Below are positions 8,447-16,850 of a DNA stretch of 64,000 nucleotides, in pieces. How positions within the stretch are numbered: position 1 is the stretch's first letter; each line of letters begins with the position of its first letter. A model generated the notes under the pieces. The model saw nothing but the letters and a program-made list of their open reading frames with translations. It had not been told where the DNA came from and made no database searches. This DNA is from JBGAKG01 sp044224495 (GTDB lineage Bacteria; Myxococcota_A; Polyangia; Polyangiales; Polyangiaceae), in NCBI GenBank assembly GCA_044224495.1, contig JBGAKG010000023.1, positions 62,001 to 126,000 on the forward strand, in the 5' to 3' direction. The translations under genes and the position numbers were made by a program.

Positions 8447-9615
8447 CAGACGGCGCTCGCGGCGGGAGGCTCGGGCTTGGCGGTCGGTTCGTCGAACGTG
8501 ACGCCGTCGCGCATGACGAGCGACGCGGGATCGTAGCCCCGCGCCTGGTTGCGCCGGATCACGGCCACCATCGCGAGCCCGAAGACGAAGAGCGCGACGC
8601 AGCTCCACTGGGCCGGCGTGAGCGATGCGTAGCGCGGGTCCGCGTTCACGCCCTCCGTGATGCGGAGGTAGTCCATCGCGAAGCGCACCGGCGCGTAGGT
8701 GAACGCCGTCGCGGCGACGTAGGTCCCGGTCGGCACCTTTCGCCGCCACGTCAGGGCGAACGCCCCCGCGAGCAGGATCGTGAACACGAGCTCGAGGAAC
8801 CCGAGATCCCACCGCGGGAGATCGCCGTGGAGGAACTCGATCGGTCCCCAGGTGGTACGGGGCCCCGTGAACGAGCGCGCCACCATCTCCGCGCTCGCGT
8901 CCGCCGGCATCCCGCGCACGTACTCGACGGCGAGGAACGCGCCCTTCGGTGCGAGCGCGCCCGGGTGATCGTGCACCGAGGCGCAGCCGGAGCGGCCGAA
9001 GATCCACGCGACCGGGAACACGGACAAGATGAGGTCCGCGAACGCGAGGATCGAGACGGGCTTCTCGCGCCGGACGATGCGGTAGATCGGGATGCCCTCG
9101 TCGAGCAGCGCCTGGCGAACGCTGTAGGCCACGATCGCCGAGAGGGCGAGGCGACCGAGGAGCGCACGCTCGCCGAGCACGGAGTCGAGGAGCTCGGTCT
9201 TGGTCAGGAAGCCGTAGAGCGCGCCGCCAGCCGCCGCGCCCGAGATCAGGGCGATCGGCTGAGACTTGGTCTTGAGCTCGCGGACCTTGTTCGCCTCGTA
9301 GAACTTCCAGAGCAGGATGCCGATGAGCGCGCCCGCGAACCCGCCGAACGAGCTGAGCCCATCCCAGAGCTTGATGAGCTTGAGGGGCTCCTTCACGAGC
9401 TCCTTCGGGTGGTAGAAGATCTCGTCGAGCATGTGGCCCCCGGCGAAGCCGAGGAGGAGCATCCACGTGATGAAGCTGTTGAGGCGATCGACGTCGAACC
9501 CGAGCCGCCGCGCGCGGCGCGTGGCGAGGAAGGTGCCGATGATCACGCCCGTCGCGACGAGGAGCCCGAACGGGTGGATGAATCCGAGGTCGGGGATGTG
9601 GATGTAGGGGACCAT
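8446..9615 (-). CDS. Divergent prolipoprotein diacylglyceryl transferase (Lgt) family membrane protein
   Basis: This is a 389-aa polytopic inner-membrane protein with Lgt architecture: an N-terminal IHPFGLLVATGVIIG helix, the GLSSFGGFAGALIG helix (~res 86-99), a GRSGC...HDHPG loop (~res 210-225) and several more helices. Lgt transfers diacylglycerol from phosphatidylglycerol to the lipobox Cys of prolipoproteins. Key E. coli positions differ: the essential His of SFHGG is Phe here (SSF90GG) and the Asn of the RxGN signature is Cys. The C-terminus carries a ~35-residue tail rich in Pro, Glu and Ala. It may be a myxobacterial Lgt variant or a paralogue with a different acceptor; another lgt could exist elsewhere in the genome. 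Confidence 0.7.
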   Translation of the reverse strand: MVPYIHIPDLGFIHPFGLLVATGVIIGTFLATRRARRLGFDVDRLNSFITWMLLLGFAGGHMLDEIFYHPKELVKEPLKLIKLWDGLSSFGGFAGALIGILLWKFYEANKVRELKTKSQPIALISGAAAGGALYGFLTKTELLDSVLGERALLGRLALSAIVAYSVRQALLDEGIPIYRIVRREKPVSILAFADLILSVFPVAWIFGRSGCASVHDHPGALAPKGAFLAVEYVRGMPADASAEMVARSFTGPRTTWGPIEFLHGDLPRWDLGFLELVFTILLAGAFALTWRRKVPTGTYVAATAFTYAPVRFAMDYLRITEGVNADPRYASLTPAQWSCVALFVFGLAMVAVIRRNQARGYDPASLVMRDGVTFDEPTAKPEPPAASAV

Positions 9616-9685
9616 CGCTGGGGGACCGGTTTAGACCGCCTGGGCAAGCACGGCACGGGAAAAGAACGGGGCCCGGGCTCAGCCC

Positions 9686-10621
9686 TCAAGGGGCGCGCCG
9701 AATTCCCACGCGGTCGGGAGAATCGGCCACCCCGGGCTCGCCGGGGCGCACGTACACGACGACCCCGGGACACCGGCGCACCCAGCCCCGGTCGCTCGCG
9801 TCGTCGGAGCAGCCAGCAGCGGCCGGCGGCAGCGCGCCTTTGGCGACGTCGACGACGTGCGCGAGCGCAGCAGGGGCATCGGCGTCGCTGGACGGTCGCG
9901 TCGACGCGAGCTCGAGCAGCGTCGCGAACAGGTGGAGTCCGCGGAGCTCTGCCCCGACGAGCACCCCTTCGCGCTCGTCGGCGACAATCGTGCGCTCGAG
10001 CTCCCGCGCGATCGGCCCGTCGCGTGATGGCAGGACGAAGGCGTCGTGCTCGACGCGCTCCAGGCCGTCGCCCCACGTACTCGCGCGCGCCCCACGGACC
10101 ACCCGAACGAGGTCCGGCGCCGCCGAGAACGGACCACCGAGCGGAGCGCGCACGATCGCGGCGATCGCGGCGAGGAGCTCGTCTTCGAGCGCCTTGCGCT
10201 CGTTGGCTTGGGCGTCGAGCGCGGCGGTCGTCTTCTTCGCCGCGGCGACGAGGTGGGCAGTCTCGTCGTCGGCCACGTGCCCGTCGAACGCACGAACGAC
10301 CGCGAGCGCCGCGTCGGCGTGGGGACCGTGGGGCAGCCACGAGAGGTACTCCAGCGCGCGCTCGCGCGAGCTCTGCGAGCGCTCGAAGTAAGCGAGCTCT
10401 TCGGTCTCCCAGCTCGCGCGCACCTCGTCCGCCCAGGCGCCGCGGGGGTGCCGCTCGAGGTACGCCGCCGACGCGACGAGGTGCTCGGGGACGGTCGCCG
10501 CGAGCCGCGTCTTGCGGTAGTCGGCGAGGTCGTCGCTCGACGCCGTGACGGGGCGGAGCGCGGCGCACCCGAGGGTGGTCGGGAGCACGAGGGCCAAGAC
10601 TAGCGCGAGCGTGCGCTTCAC
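9686..10621 (-). CDS. Putative lipoprotein, helical, function unknown
   Basis: This is a 311-aa protein with a lipoprotein signal: MKRTLALVLALVLPTTLGC, lipobox TLGC, Cys at residue 19. The body is alpha-helical with many Ala, Glu and Arg residues and short repeat-like stretches (YLERHPRGAWADEVRASWE; YLSWLPHGPHADAALAVV) that look like degenerate TPR-type helices. The start GTG at 10621 overlaps the stop of the upstream gene (GTGA); the frame runs further upstream but lacks a signal there. It is the third of three small exported proteins downstream of rlmN. No family is recognised. Confidence 0.65.
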   Translation of the reverse strand: MKRTLALVLALVLPTTLGCAALRPVTASSDDLADYRKTRLAATVPEHLVASAAYLERHPRGAWADEVRASWETEELAYFERSQSSRERALEYLSWLPHGPHADAALAVVRAFDGHVADDETAHLVAAAKKTTAALDAQANERKALEDELLAAIAAIVRAPLGGPFSAAPDLVRVVRGARASTWGDGLERVEHDAFVLPSRDGPIARELERTIVADEREGVLVGAELRGLHLFATLLELASTRPSSDADAPAALAHVVDVAKGALPPAAAGCSDDASDRGWVRRCPGVVVYVRPGEPGVADSPDRVGIRRAP

Positions 10622-10995
10622 TGGTCGCCTCCACGGCAGAACTCGCACTCGGTCGGGATCGCGCGGACGGAGTCGTCGACGTACAGCGCGTAGTCGCCGC
10701 ACGACGCGGCGAGGAGCGCGTCGAGGCAGACCTCGCCGTCGTGCAGCAGCGGGAAGCACCGCGGCGGGAAGCCGACCTCGTTGGGGGCCTTCGGATCGCA
10801 CGCCGCCACGCAGCGCTGGGACGAGATCCCGCACTCGGTGCAGCGCTGGCAGTCGACGAGCTTCCGCGCCCGGGCGAAGCGTGCCTCGTCGAGCTCGGTC
10901 ACGGTCGCCCCGCAGCCGCCGACGTCGCCGGTCGTCGGCGCGAGCGAAGCGACGCCGAGGAGCACGACGGCCACGGCTGCGAGCCGGCGCTTCAC
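10618..10995 (-). CDS. Small exported cysteine-rich protein
   Basis: This 125-aa protein starts with GTG at 10995, overlapping the stop of the upstream gene (GTGA). It has a signal peptide (MKRRLAAVAVVLLGVASLA). It holds about a dozen cysteines, including CQRCTEC, CVAAC and a terminal CEFC, spaced as pairs that suggest disulfides or a metal site. A possible lipobox lies at about residue 28 (DVGGC). It ends with a further GTGA overlap into the next lipoprotein gene, so the three genes downstream of rlmN are tightly coupled. Function unknown. Confidence 0.65.
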   Translation of the reverse strand: MKRRLAAVAVVLLGVASLAPTTGDVGGCGATVTELDEARFARARKLVDCQRCTECGISSQRCVAACDPKAPNEVGFPPRCFPLLHDGEVCLDALLAASCGDYALYVDDSVRAIPTECEFCRGGDQ

Positions 10996-11591
10996 GGGAG
11001 CACCTCCCAGTGGAAGATCAGCCCGAGCTGCGCGCTCGCGACCGGGTACGTCGTGATGCGCGACGCACGAGTGCCCGTGCCGAAGATCGTGTCGAAGACG
11101 AGCTCGGCGGTGATGCCGATGCCGGCCCGGACGAACACCGCGCCCCCGAGCGCGCCCTCGAAGCCCCAGGTGGGCGCGGTGAGCACGATTGGAGTGCCGA
11201 GTCGCACCCACGCCGCCGTCGGGCCGAAGCGCCGGAAGAGCTCGTAGCTCGGCGTCAGCGCGACCTCGCGGACGCCTTCGACCCCGATCGTCGTGCGCAG
11301 CGCGAGCCCGTGGAGGAACGAGCGCGGGTCGCCGAAGAGGGCGCTCGCGCCGAGGTCGACGTAGACCGACGTGCGCGAGACGGACTCGGCGTCGCTCCCG
11401 AGCACGGTCGAGAGCCGGTACGGGTTGTTGAACCGGATGCCGTCGCCCGCGAACGCGGTGACCTCGACCGCGAACGGCGGGCGCGCGGCCTTGGTGAACG
11501 GCGGAGGCGCCTCGGCCGACGCGCTCCGGGAACCCAGGCCCCCGAGCGCCGCCCCCAACGCCACCGCGGTGAAGGCCGCGAAGCGCTTCAC
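10992..11591 (-). CDS. Exported protein, possible small outer-membrane beta-barrel
   Basis: This 199-aa protein has a signal peptide (MKRFAAFTAVALGAALGGLG..., cleavage near SASA, ~residue 27). The mature part alternates hydrophobic and polar residues, with many Gly and aromatic residues, and ends with LGLIFHWEVLP, a terminal strand with an aromatic residue near the end as in small outer-membrane barrels. The GTG start at 11591 overlaps the rlmN stop (GTGA). The frame extends upstream inside rlmN but that part is a shadow. The barrel call rests on strand-like periodicity only. Confidence 0.6.
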   Translation of the reverse strand: MKRFAAFTAVALGAALGGLGSRSASAEAPPPFTKAARPPFAVEVTAFAGDGIRFNNPYRLSTVLGSDAESVSRTSVYVDLGASALFGDPRSFLHGLALRTTIGVEGVREVALTPSYELFRRFGPTAAWVRLGTPIVLTAPTWGFEGALGGAVFVRAGIGITAELVFDTIFGTGTRASRITTYPVASAQLGLIFHWEVLP

Positions 11592-12751
11592 GACCGGTTC
11601 ACGCGGACCTTCGGCTTCGCGCCGAGCAGCGCGAGCTGCCCGCAAGCGGCGCTCACGTCGTCCCCGCGCCGGCGCCGGATGAAGCACGAGTACCCCGCGT
11701 CGCAGAGCACCTTCTGGAACGCGAGCACCGACGTCAGATCGGGCGGGCCCAGCGTGCTCGCCTCGATCGGGTTCATCGGGATGAGGTTGATCTTCACCGG
11801 GATGCCGCGGAGGAGCTTCGCGAGCTTCTGCGCCTCGCTCGGAGCGTCGTTCTTGCCCGACACCAACGTGTACTCGATGGTGATCCGGCGCCGCGCCGGG
11901 AGCGGATAGGCGCGGAGCCCATCCATCAGCTCCTTCAACGGATACTTCTTGTTGATCGGCATGAGGCGCGTGCGCGTCTCGTCGTCGGCGGCGTGGAGCG
12001 AGATCGCGAGCCCGATCTGACCGTTGAAGTCGGCGCCGAGGCGCGCGATCTCCGGGACGAGCCCGCTCGTCGACACCGTGATCCGGCGCGACGAGAGCGC
12101 GATCCCGTCGGGGTGGGTCAACAGGCGGAGCGAGCGGACCGTCGCGTCGTAGTTGTGGAGCGGCTCCCCCATCCCCATGTAGACGACGTTGCGGAGCCGC
12201 TCGTTCGCGTCGAGCCGGGCGCGCCCGGCGAGGACCTGGGCGACGATCTCGTCCGCGCCGAGGTGGCGCTTCCACCCCGCGACGCCGCTCGCGCAGAACA
12301 CGCAGCCCATCGCGCAGCCGACCTGCGTCGAGATGCACTGGGTCACGCGGACGTAGGACTCGGCCCCCGGCTCGGGCTCGGCGGTCTCGTCGTCGACGGC
12401 GGCGGCGGCGTCCGCGTCCTCGGCCTCCGGCTCGGCGGACCGCGCGCCCGCCCCGCTCACGCCCGGGATCAGCACCGCCTCGATGTTGGCGCCGTCCTCC
12501 AGGGTGAAGAGGAGCTTCCGCGTGTTGTCGACCGACCGGCGCTCCGTCGCGAGGCGCAGGCGCTCCCCCACCCCTTCGGCGCGGAGCCGCTCCCGCAGCG
12601 GCGCGGGCAGGTCGGTCATCCCGTCGGGCGAGGTCACGCCCCGCGCGTGGATCCAACGGAAGATCTGCCTGGCGTGGAACGCACGACTGCCCCAGGCGGA
12701 GACGGTCTCCGTCCAATCCTCGGGGGTTCGTGCGAGCGCGGGCCACGCCAT
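11588..12751 (-). CDS. rlmN: 23S rRNA (A2503-C2) / tRNA (A37-C2) methyltransferase RlmN, radical SAM
   Basis: This is a 387-aa radical-SAM enzyme that methylates C2 of A2503 in 23S rRNA and of A37 in some tRNAs. The cluster motif CAMGCVFC is present, preceded by TQCISTQVG as in RlmN, and the catalytic methyl-carrying Cys near the C-terminus is in DDVSAACGQLA. The middle has the conserved YMGMGEPLHNYD motif. Between the N-terminal domain and the radical-SAM domain is an unusual acidic Ala/Glu/Asp-rich insertion of ~30 residues (~res 90-120). The start is the ATG at 12751. The gene begins 20 bases after the upstream transporter fusion and overlaps the next gene by four bases. Confidence 0.93.
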   Translation of the reverse strand: MAWPALARTPEDWTETVSAWGSRAFHARQIFRWIHARGVTSPDGMTDLPAPLRERLRAEGVGERLRLATERRSVDNTRKLLFTLEDGANIEAVLIPGVSGAGARSAEPEAEDADAAAAVDDETAEPEPGAESYVRVTQCISTQVGCAMGCVFCASGVAGWKRHLGADEIVAQVLAGRARLDANERLRNVVYMGMGEPLHNYDATVRSLRLLTHPDGIALSSRRITVSTSGLVPEIARLGADFNGQIGLAISLHAADDETRTRLMPINKKYPLKELMDGLRAYPLPARRRITIEYTLVSGKNDAPSEAQKLAKLLRGIPVKINLIPMNPIEASTLGPPDLTSVLAFQKVLCDAGYSCFIRRRRGDDVSAACGQLALLGAKPKVRVNRS

Positions 12752-12771
12752 CGGCCCTTTGTAGCACGGGG

Positions 12772-15700
12772 TCAGGGGTTCTTGGTCACCCGGCCGGTCG
12801 CGTCCCGGACGCGGCGGACGAGCACCCGAACGATCTGCTCCTGGATCTGGGGCCGGCGCGCCATGAGCTCGCGGAAGTCGGCGCTCCGGAGCCGGAGCAG
12901 CTCGGTCGGCTGGAGCGCGATCGCGTCGGCGCTCCGAGGCTCGTTGTCGAGGAGGGCGAGCTCGCCGAAGAACTCCTGCGACTTCGCGGTCCCGAGCTCG
13001 ATCGCGCCGTCCCGCAGCGACACGAGGCCGCTCCGGACCAGGAACAAGTCGTCCCCGGGGTCGCCCTTCTTGAAGATGGTCTCGCCCTCCCGCACCTGGA
13101 CCGACGAGAGCATCTCGGCCACGCGCCGCAGCTCGCCACCCGGCATCTCCGCGAAGAGCGGGACCGTGCGCAGGAAGGCCATTCGTTCGAAGAGCGGGAG
13201 CAAGGGGGCGTACTCCTCGGCGAGGCGCGGATAACGCTCGCGGAAGCGATCCTGATACACCAAAAGCGCCTTCCCGATGAGCTCCGCGTTTCCGAGCTGG
13301 ACGATCGCCGCGAGCGGGTCGCGCTCGACCTGAGAGACGCCATCGGCGAACTGGCGCGCGCACTCGGCCTTCTCGCGGAGCGACAAGCGCTCGAAGAGCG
13401 GCACCACGCGCCGCGCCAGCTCGCGCGAGAGCGTGGCGTCGACGAGCTCCGCGATCTTCGCGTCGACCTCGGCGCTCTGCCGCCGGAGCCCCGCCTCCAC
13501 CGCGCTGACGAGCCGGTGCCGACCCGTGAGCGCGAGCAGGTGCAGCACGCGCTGTCGCGCTTGGGCGACCTCGCGCTCGATCTCCGCGCCGAGCGCGTCG
13601 AAGGGAGGATCGATCTTCCAGTCCGGGATCCCGTCGTCGCGCGCCAGCCCGGCGAGGATCGCGTACAGCCGATATGCGAGCGCAAGCTCGCGTTCGAGGA
13701 GCGGCGCGATCTGCGTGTCCGCCGGCCGCGGGAAGAGCCCCTTCTGCGTCGCGTAGGCGAGCGAACGGGCGGCGCGCACGCGGACCTCGGGGTCCTCGTG
13801 CGAGAGCAGGCGCTCGAGGAGCGGCCCGGTCCCGGCGGCCGGCGCGCTCGACGGCGGACCATCGCCGTTGACGGTCCCGGGAGCCGTCGCGATCGAGAGC
13901 GCGCCCAACGCCGACGCGACGTGGCGCACGCTCTCGGCGGAGGCGTCGTCGACGGTCTCGCGGACGTAGCGGAGCGCTTCGTCGCCCCACGCCACGAGCT
14001 GCTCGGCGACGTCGGGGCCGATCCGCGAACCGAGGAGGGACGCAATCTGGGGGAGGAGCTGCTTCGCGCGGAGCTTCTGAGCCGTCTCGATGGCGGCGAG
14101 CTTGCGGCCGTCGTCCGCATCGGACGCGAGGATCTCGCGGAGCGCGCGGATCACCTCCGAGCGCTCCGCCTCGGGCGCGCCGTCGCGCCGGAGGACGTCG
14201 AGCGCCTCGATGACGACCGCGTCCGGTCCCGCGAGGAGGCTCGGGAAGCCCATCGGGCGCCCGCTCGAGCGCGACTCGACGAGAGCGAGCGCGACCGCCG
14301 CCGCCGCTTGCGCGGGGTGCCCCTGCTCGTCCGCTGCGCGCGCGAGCGCATCGCGCGTCCCGTCGCGCGTCTCCTCGATCGCTCCGAGGGCGCGAGCGGC
14401 GTGACGCCGACACTCCGGATCCGAGTCGCTCGCGAGCGCGCGCACGCACGCCTCCGTGAAGGCCGCCACGCGGTGGCGCGCGATCGCGTCGAGCGCGGCC
14501 AAGCGGACGTGCTCGAACGGGCTCGCGAGCGCCTTCTCGAGCACGACCGTCGACGGGGCGACGTCGCCCTCGCAGAGGAGCTCCGCGGCCAGCCCCGCGC
14601 GCCGCGGATCGGCGCCCGCGAGCTCCGCGCCGAGCACCCGCCGCATCTCGTCGTCGAGGCGCGCCGTCGGCACGGTGTCGAAGTCGAACGTGCGTTCGTC
14701 GATCGCGCGCCGAAGCGCATCGCGATAGGCGCCACGGACGCCCCACACGCAGACCGCCCCCATCACCGCGATCCCCACGAGCGTCGCGCCGGCGACGGCG
14801 CGCGTCCCCGGGATGTGCGGCATGAGCGCGAGCGCGACCGCCATCGCCGCGTACGCCGCCGGTGCGATCACGCCACGGATCAACGCGCGCGACTGGACGC
14901 GCTCGATCGGCGGGAGCGGCGTCTGCGTCTGCTCGCTCGCCGAGCTCCACACCGACTGCTTGAGCACGCGGTCCACGCCGCGCAGCACGACGATGCCGAC
15001 GAACCCGGGGACGGCGAGCACGCCGCCGAGCGCGAGGAGCGTGAGGACCGGCGTGAGGAGGAGCGAGCGCGCGGTGCCGAGCCCGAGCAGGATGCGGCTC
15101 GAGAACAAGAGGACGAAGACGAGCGTGACGCCGCTCGTGATGCCGTAGTAGCGGCCGAAGAACGCGGTCGAGGTGTCCTCGGTCGGGTAGCGCTCGTGGG
15201 CCGCGCTCATGAGGAGCAGGTCCATCAGCTGCTCGGTGAGGAGCGCCAGCACCGAGAGCGCCATCATCACGCGCATGAGCGGCATGCGCCGGACGAACGC
15301 GAACGCGCTCTTCCACTCGCCGACGATCGAGCGCTTGCGCGGCACGGTGCTCGCGCGCGGCAGATCCTTCGAGCGGATGAGCGAGACGAGGAGCACCGCC
15401 GCCCCGAGGAGGCCCGGCGCGATGTAGAGCAGCGTCGGCGCCCCGAGCCGATGCGCGAACGCCGGGACCAGGAGCCCGAAGAGCGCCCACGCCACCGTCG
15501 CGCCGACCCCGGCGATCGGGAGGAGCCGCTTCGCGCTGCGCGGCGTCGTCGCCTGCGAGACGACGGCCCAGCCCTGGATCAGGAGCACGCCCGCCATCGT
15601 CTCGATGATCGGGTACAGCACGAACGCTGCGTGCTTCACCTCGAAGTAGAGCATCGCCCGGAGCCCCAGGCAGACGAGCGCGCACATGAGGATCGAGCGC

Positions 15701-15981
15701 ATCGCGAGGCGCGCCGCACCGAGCCGCCCCGCGAGCGGGACGAGCGCCATCGACGTGGTCGACAGGAGCGCGGCCGAGGCGAAGAACGCCTTCGGGATCA
15801 TCGTCTTCGGGTACGCGTTGAGGAAGATCCCGTTCTGGGCCGACTTCAGGATCACGAGCGAGGCCGAGATCACGAAGATCAGCCCGATCAGGCGAACCGC
15901 GCGCGGGAGCTCGCCCTCGGCCAGACCGAGGGCTCGCGACGACCACTCTTCGACCCGCCCGAGCGGCCGCGCTTCCGACAT
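12772..15981 (-). CDS. Npt1/Npt2-like (ATP/ADP translocase/MFS) transporter fused to HEAT repeats and a cNMP-binding domain
   Basis: This is a 1069-aa three-part protein. Residues ~28-425 hold about 12 hydrophobic helices, beginning RAVRLIGLIFVISASLVILK, in the style of the ATP:ADP antiporter (Npt/Tlc) branch of the major facilitator superfamily. Residues ~430-930 are Ala/Arg/Glu-rich helical pairs with recurring VRxxAAxxLA patterns typical of HEAT/ARM repeats. Residues ~940-1060 are a cyclic-nucleotide-binding (CAP-like) domain, with VREGETIFKKGDPGDDLFLVRSG and FGELALLDNEPRSADAIAL, which includes the phosphate-binding cassette (FGELALL...RSA). No DNA-binding helix follows. The ATG at 15981 overlaps the mazG stop (TGATG). 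Regulated nucleotide transport is a reasonable inference; substrate and ligand are not known. Confidence 0.75.
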   Translation of the reverse strand: MSEARPLGRVEEWSSRALGLAEGELPRAVRLIGLIFVISASLVILKSAQNGIFLNAYPKTMIPKAFFASAALLSTTSMALVPLAGRLGAARLAMRSILMCALVCLGLRAMLYFEVKHAAFVLYPIIETMAGVLLIQGWAVVSQATTPRSAKRLLPIAGVGATVAWALFGLLVPAFAHRLGAPTLLYIAPGLLGAAVLLVSLIRSKDLPRASTVPRKRSIVGEWKSAFAFVRRMPLMRVMMALSVLALLTEQLMDLLLMSAAHERYPTEDTSTAFFGRYYGITSGVTLVFVLLFSSRILLGLGTARSLLLTPVLTLLALGGVLAVPGFVGIVVLRGVDRVLKQSVWSSASEQTQTPLPPIERVQSRALIRGVIAPAAYAAMAVALALMPHIPGTRAVAGATLVGIAVMGAVCVWGVRGAYRDALRRAIDERTFDFDTVPTARLDDEMRRVLGAELAGADPRRAGLAAELLCEGDVAPSTVVLEKALASPFEHVRLAALDAIARHRVAAFTEACVRALASDSDPECRRHAARALGAIEETRDGTRDALARAADEQGHPAQAAAAVALALVESRSSGRPMGFPSLLAGPDAVVIEALDVLRRDGAPEAERSEVIRALREILASDADDGRKLAAIETAQKLRAKQLLPQIASLLGSRIGPDVAEQLVAWGDEALRYVRETVDDASAESVRHVASALGALSIATAPGTVNGDGPPSSAPAAGTGPLLERLLSHEDPEVRVRAARSLAYATQKGLFPRPADTQIAPLLERELALAYRLYAILAGLARDDGIPDWKIDPPFDALGAEIEREVAQARQRVLHLLALTGRHRLVSAVEAGLRRQSAEVDAKIAELVDATLSRELARRVVPLFERLSLREKAECARQFADGVSQVERDPLAAIVQLGNAELIGKALLVYQDRFRERYPRLAEEYAPLLPLFERMAFLRTVPLFAEMPGGELRRVAEMLSSVQVREGETIFKKGDPGDDLFLVRSGLVSLRDGAIELGTAKSQEFFGELALLDNEPRSADAIALQPTELLRLRSADFRELMARRPQIQEQIVRVLVRRVRDATGRVTKNP

Positions 15982-16850
15982 CAGGGTTTCCCGGAACCTG
16001 CTTTGGACGCGGAACGCTCCGCGGCCTTGGCCTCTTCCCAGTAGCCATCGAGGACGGCCAGCGGGATCGGCCCGCTCGAGCCAAAGCCGCCGTGCTCCGT
16101 CCGAACGCGCGCCTCGACGTGCGCGAAGCGACGCGTGAACTTGTCGATCGTCCCGCGCAGCGCGCCCTCCGCGTCGACCTTCACGTGCCGCGAGAGGTTG
16201 ACGAGCGCGAACAGGACATCGCCCATCTCCTCTTCGACCGCGGCCGAATCTCCGGCGCCGATCGCGCGCTCGAGCTCGGCGAGCTCCTCGTGGACCTTCG
16301 CGCGCGAGCCACCCTCGTCTGCCCAGTCGAAGCCGACGCGCGACACCTTCTCGCCGATGCGCTGGGCCCGCGTGAGCGCGGGGAGGCTCCGCGGGACCCC
16401 GGCGAGGATGCCGCGCTCCCCCTTCTCCTTCGCCTTCAGCTTCTCCCAGTTCCGGAGCACCTCGTCCGCGTCCTCGGCCGAAGCATCGCCGAAGACGTGC
16501 GGGTGACGCGTGACGAGCTTGTTCACGATCCCCTCGACCACGTCGTCGATCGCGAAGGCGCGCTCGCGGCGAGCGAGCTCGGCCTGGAACACGACCTGGA
16601 GGAGCAGATCGCCGAGCTCTTCGCGGAGTGCGTTTCGGTCGCCGGAGTCGATCGCGTCGATGACCTCGCACGCCTCTTCGAGCACGTACTTCCGGAGCGT
16701 GGCGAACGTCTGCTCTCGATCCCACGGGCACCCGTCGTCGGCGAGGAGCCGCTGCATGACCGCGACGAGACGCGCGAGGGTCTTTCCGTCTTGGAGGTCG
16801 AGCGCCGGGACCTCGCGCGGGGCGGCATCGTCGAAGCGCGGAAGGGTCAT
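15981..16850 (-). CDS. mazG: Nucleoside triphosphate pyrophosphohydrolase MazG
   Basis: This 289-aa enzyme hydrolyses (d)NTPs to NMP and pyrophosphate, a house-cleaning and stress function. Both MazG halves are visible. The first has CPWDREQTFATLRKYVLEEACE and EELGDLLLQVVFQ, with the metal-binding Glu/Asp pattern (ExxE...ExxD). The second has KVHEELAELERA and EEEMGDVLFALVNLSRH. Its ATG at 16850 overlaps the methyltransferase stop (ATGA), and its own stop overlaps the start of the transporter fusion. The C-terminal ~25 residues beyond the domain are Ala/Ser-rich. Confidence 0.93.
   Translation of the reverse strand: MTLPRFDDAAPREVPALDLQDGKTLARLVAVMQRLLADDGCPWDREQTFATLRKYVLEEACEVIDAIDSGDRNALREELGDLLLQVVFQAELARRERAFAIDDVVEGIVNKLVTRHPHVFGDASAEDADEVLRNWEKLKAKEKGERGILAGVPRSLPALTRAQRIGEKVSRVGFDWADEGGSRAKVHEELAELERAIGAGDSAAVEEEMGDVLFALVNLSRHVKVDAEGALRGTIDKFTRRFAHVEARVRTEHGGFGSSGPIPLAVLDGYWEEAKAAERSASKAGSGKP

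Noticed and set aside
12730..16044. A 1104-codon plus-strand open frame
   Set aside because: Antisense shadow of the transporter fusion; Arg/Glu-rich translation with no recognisable domain, no start context.
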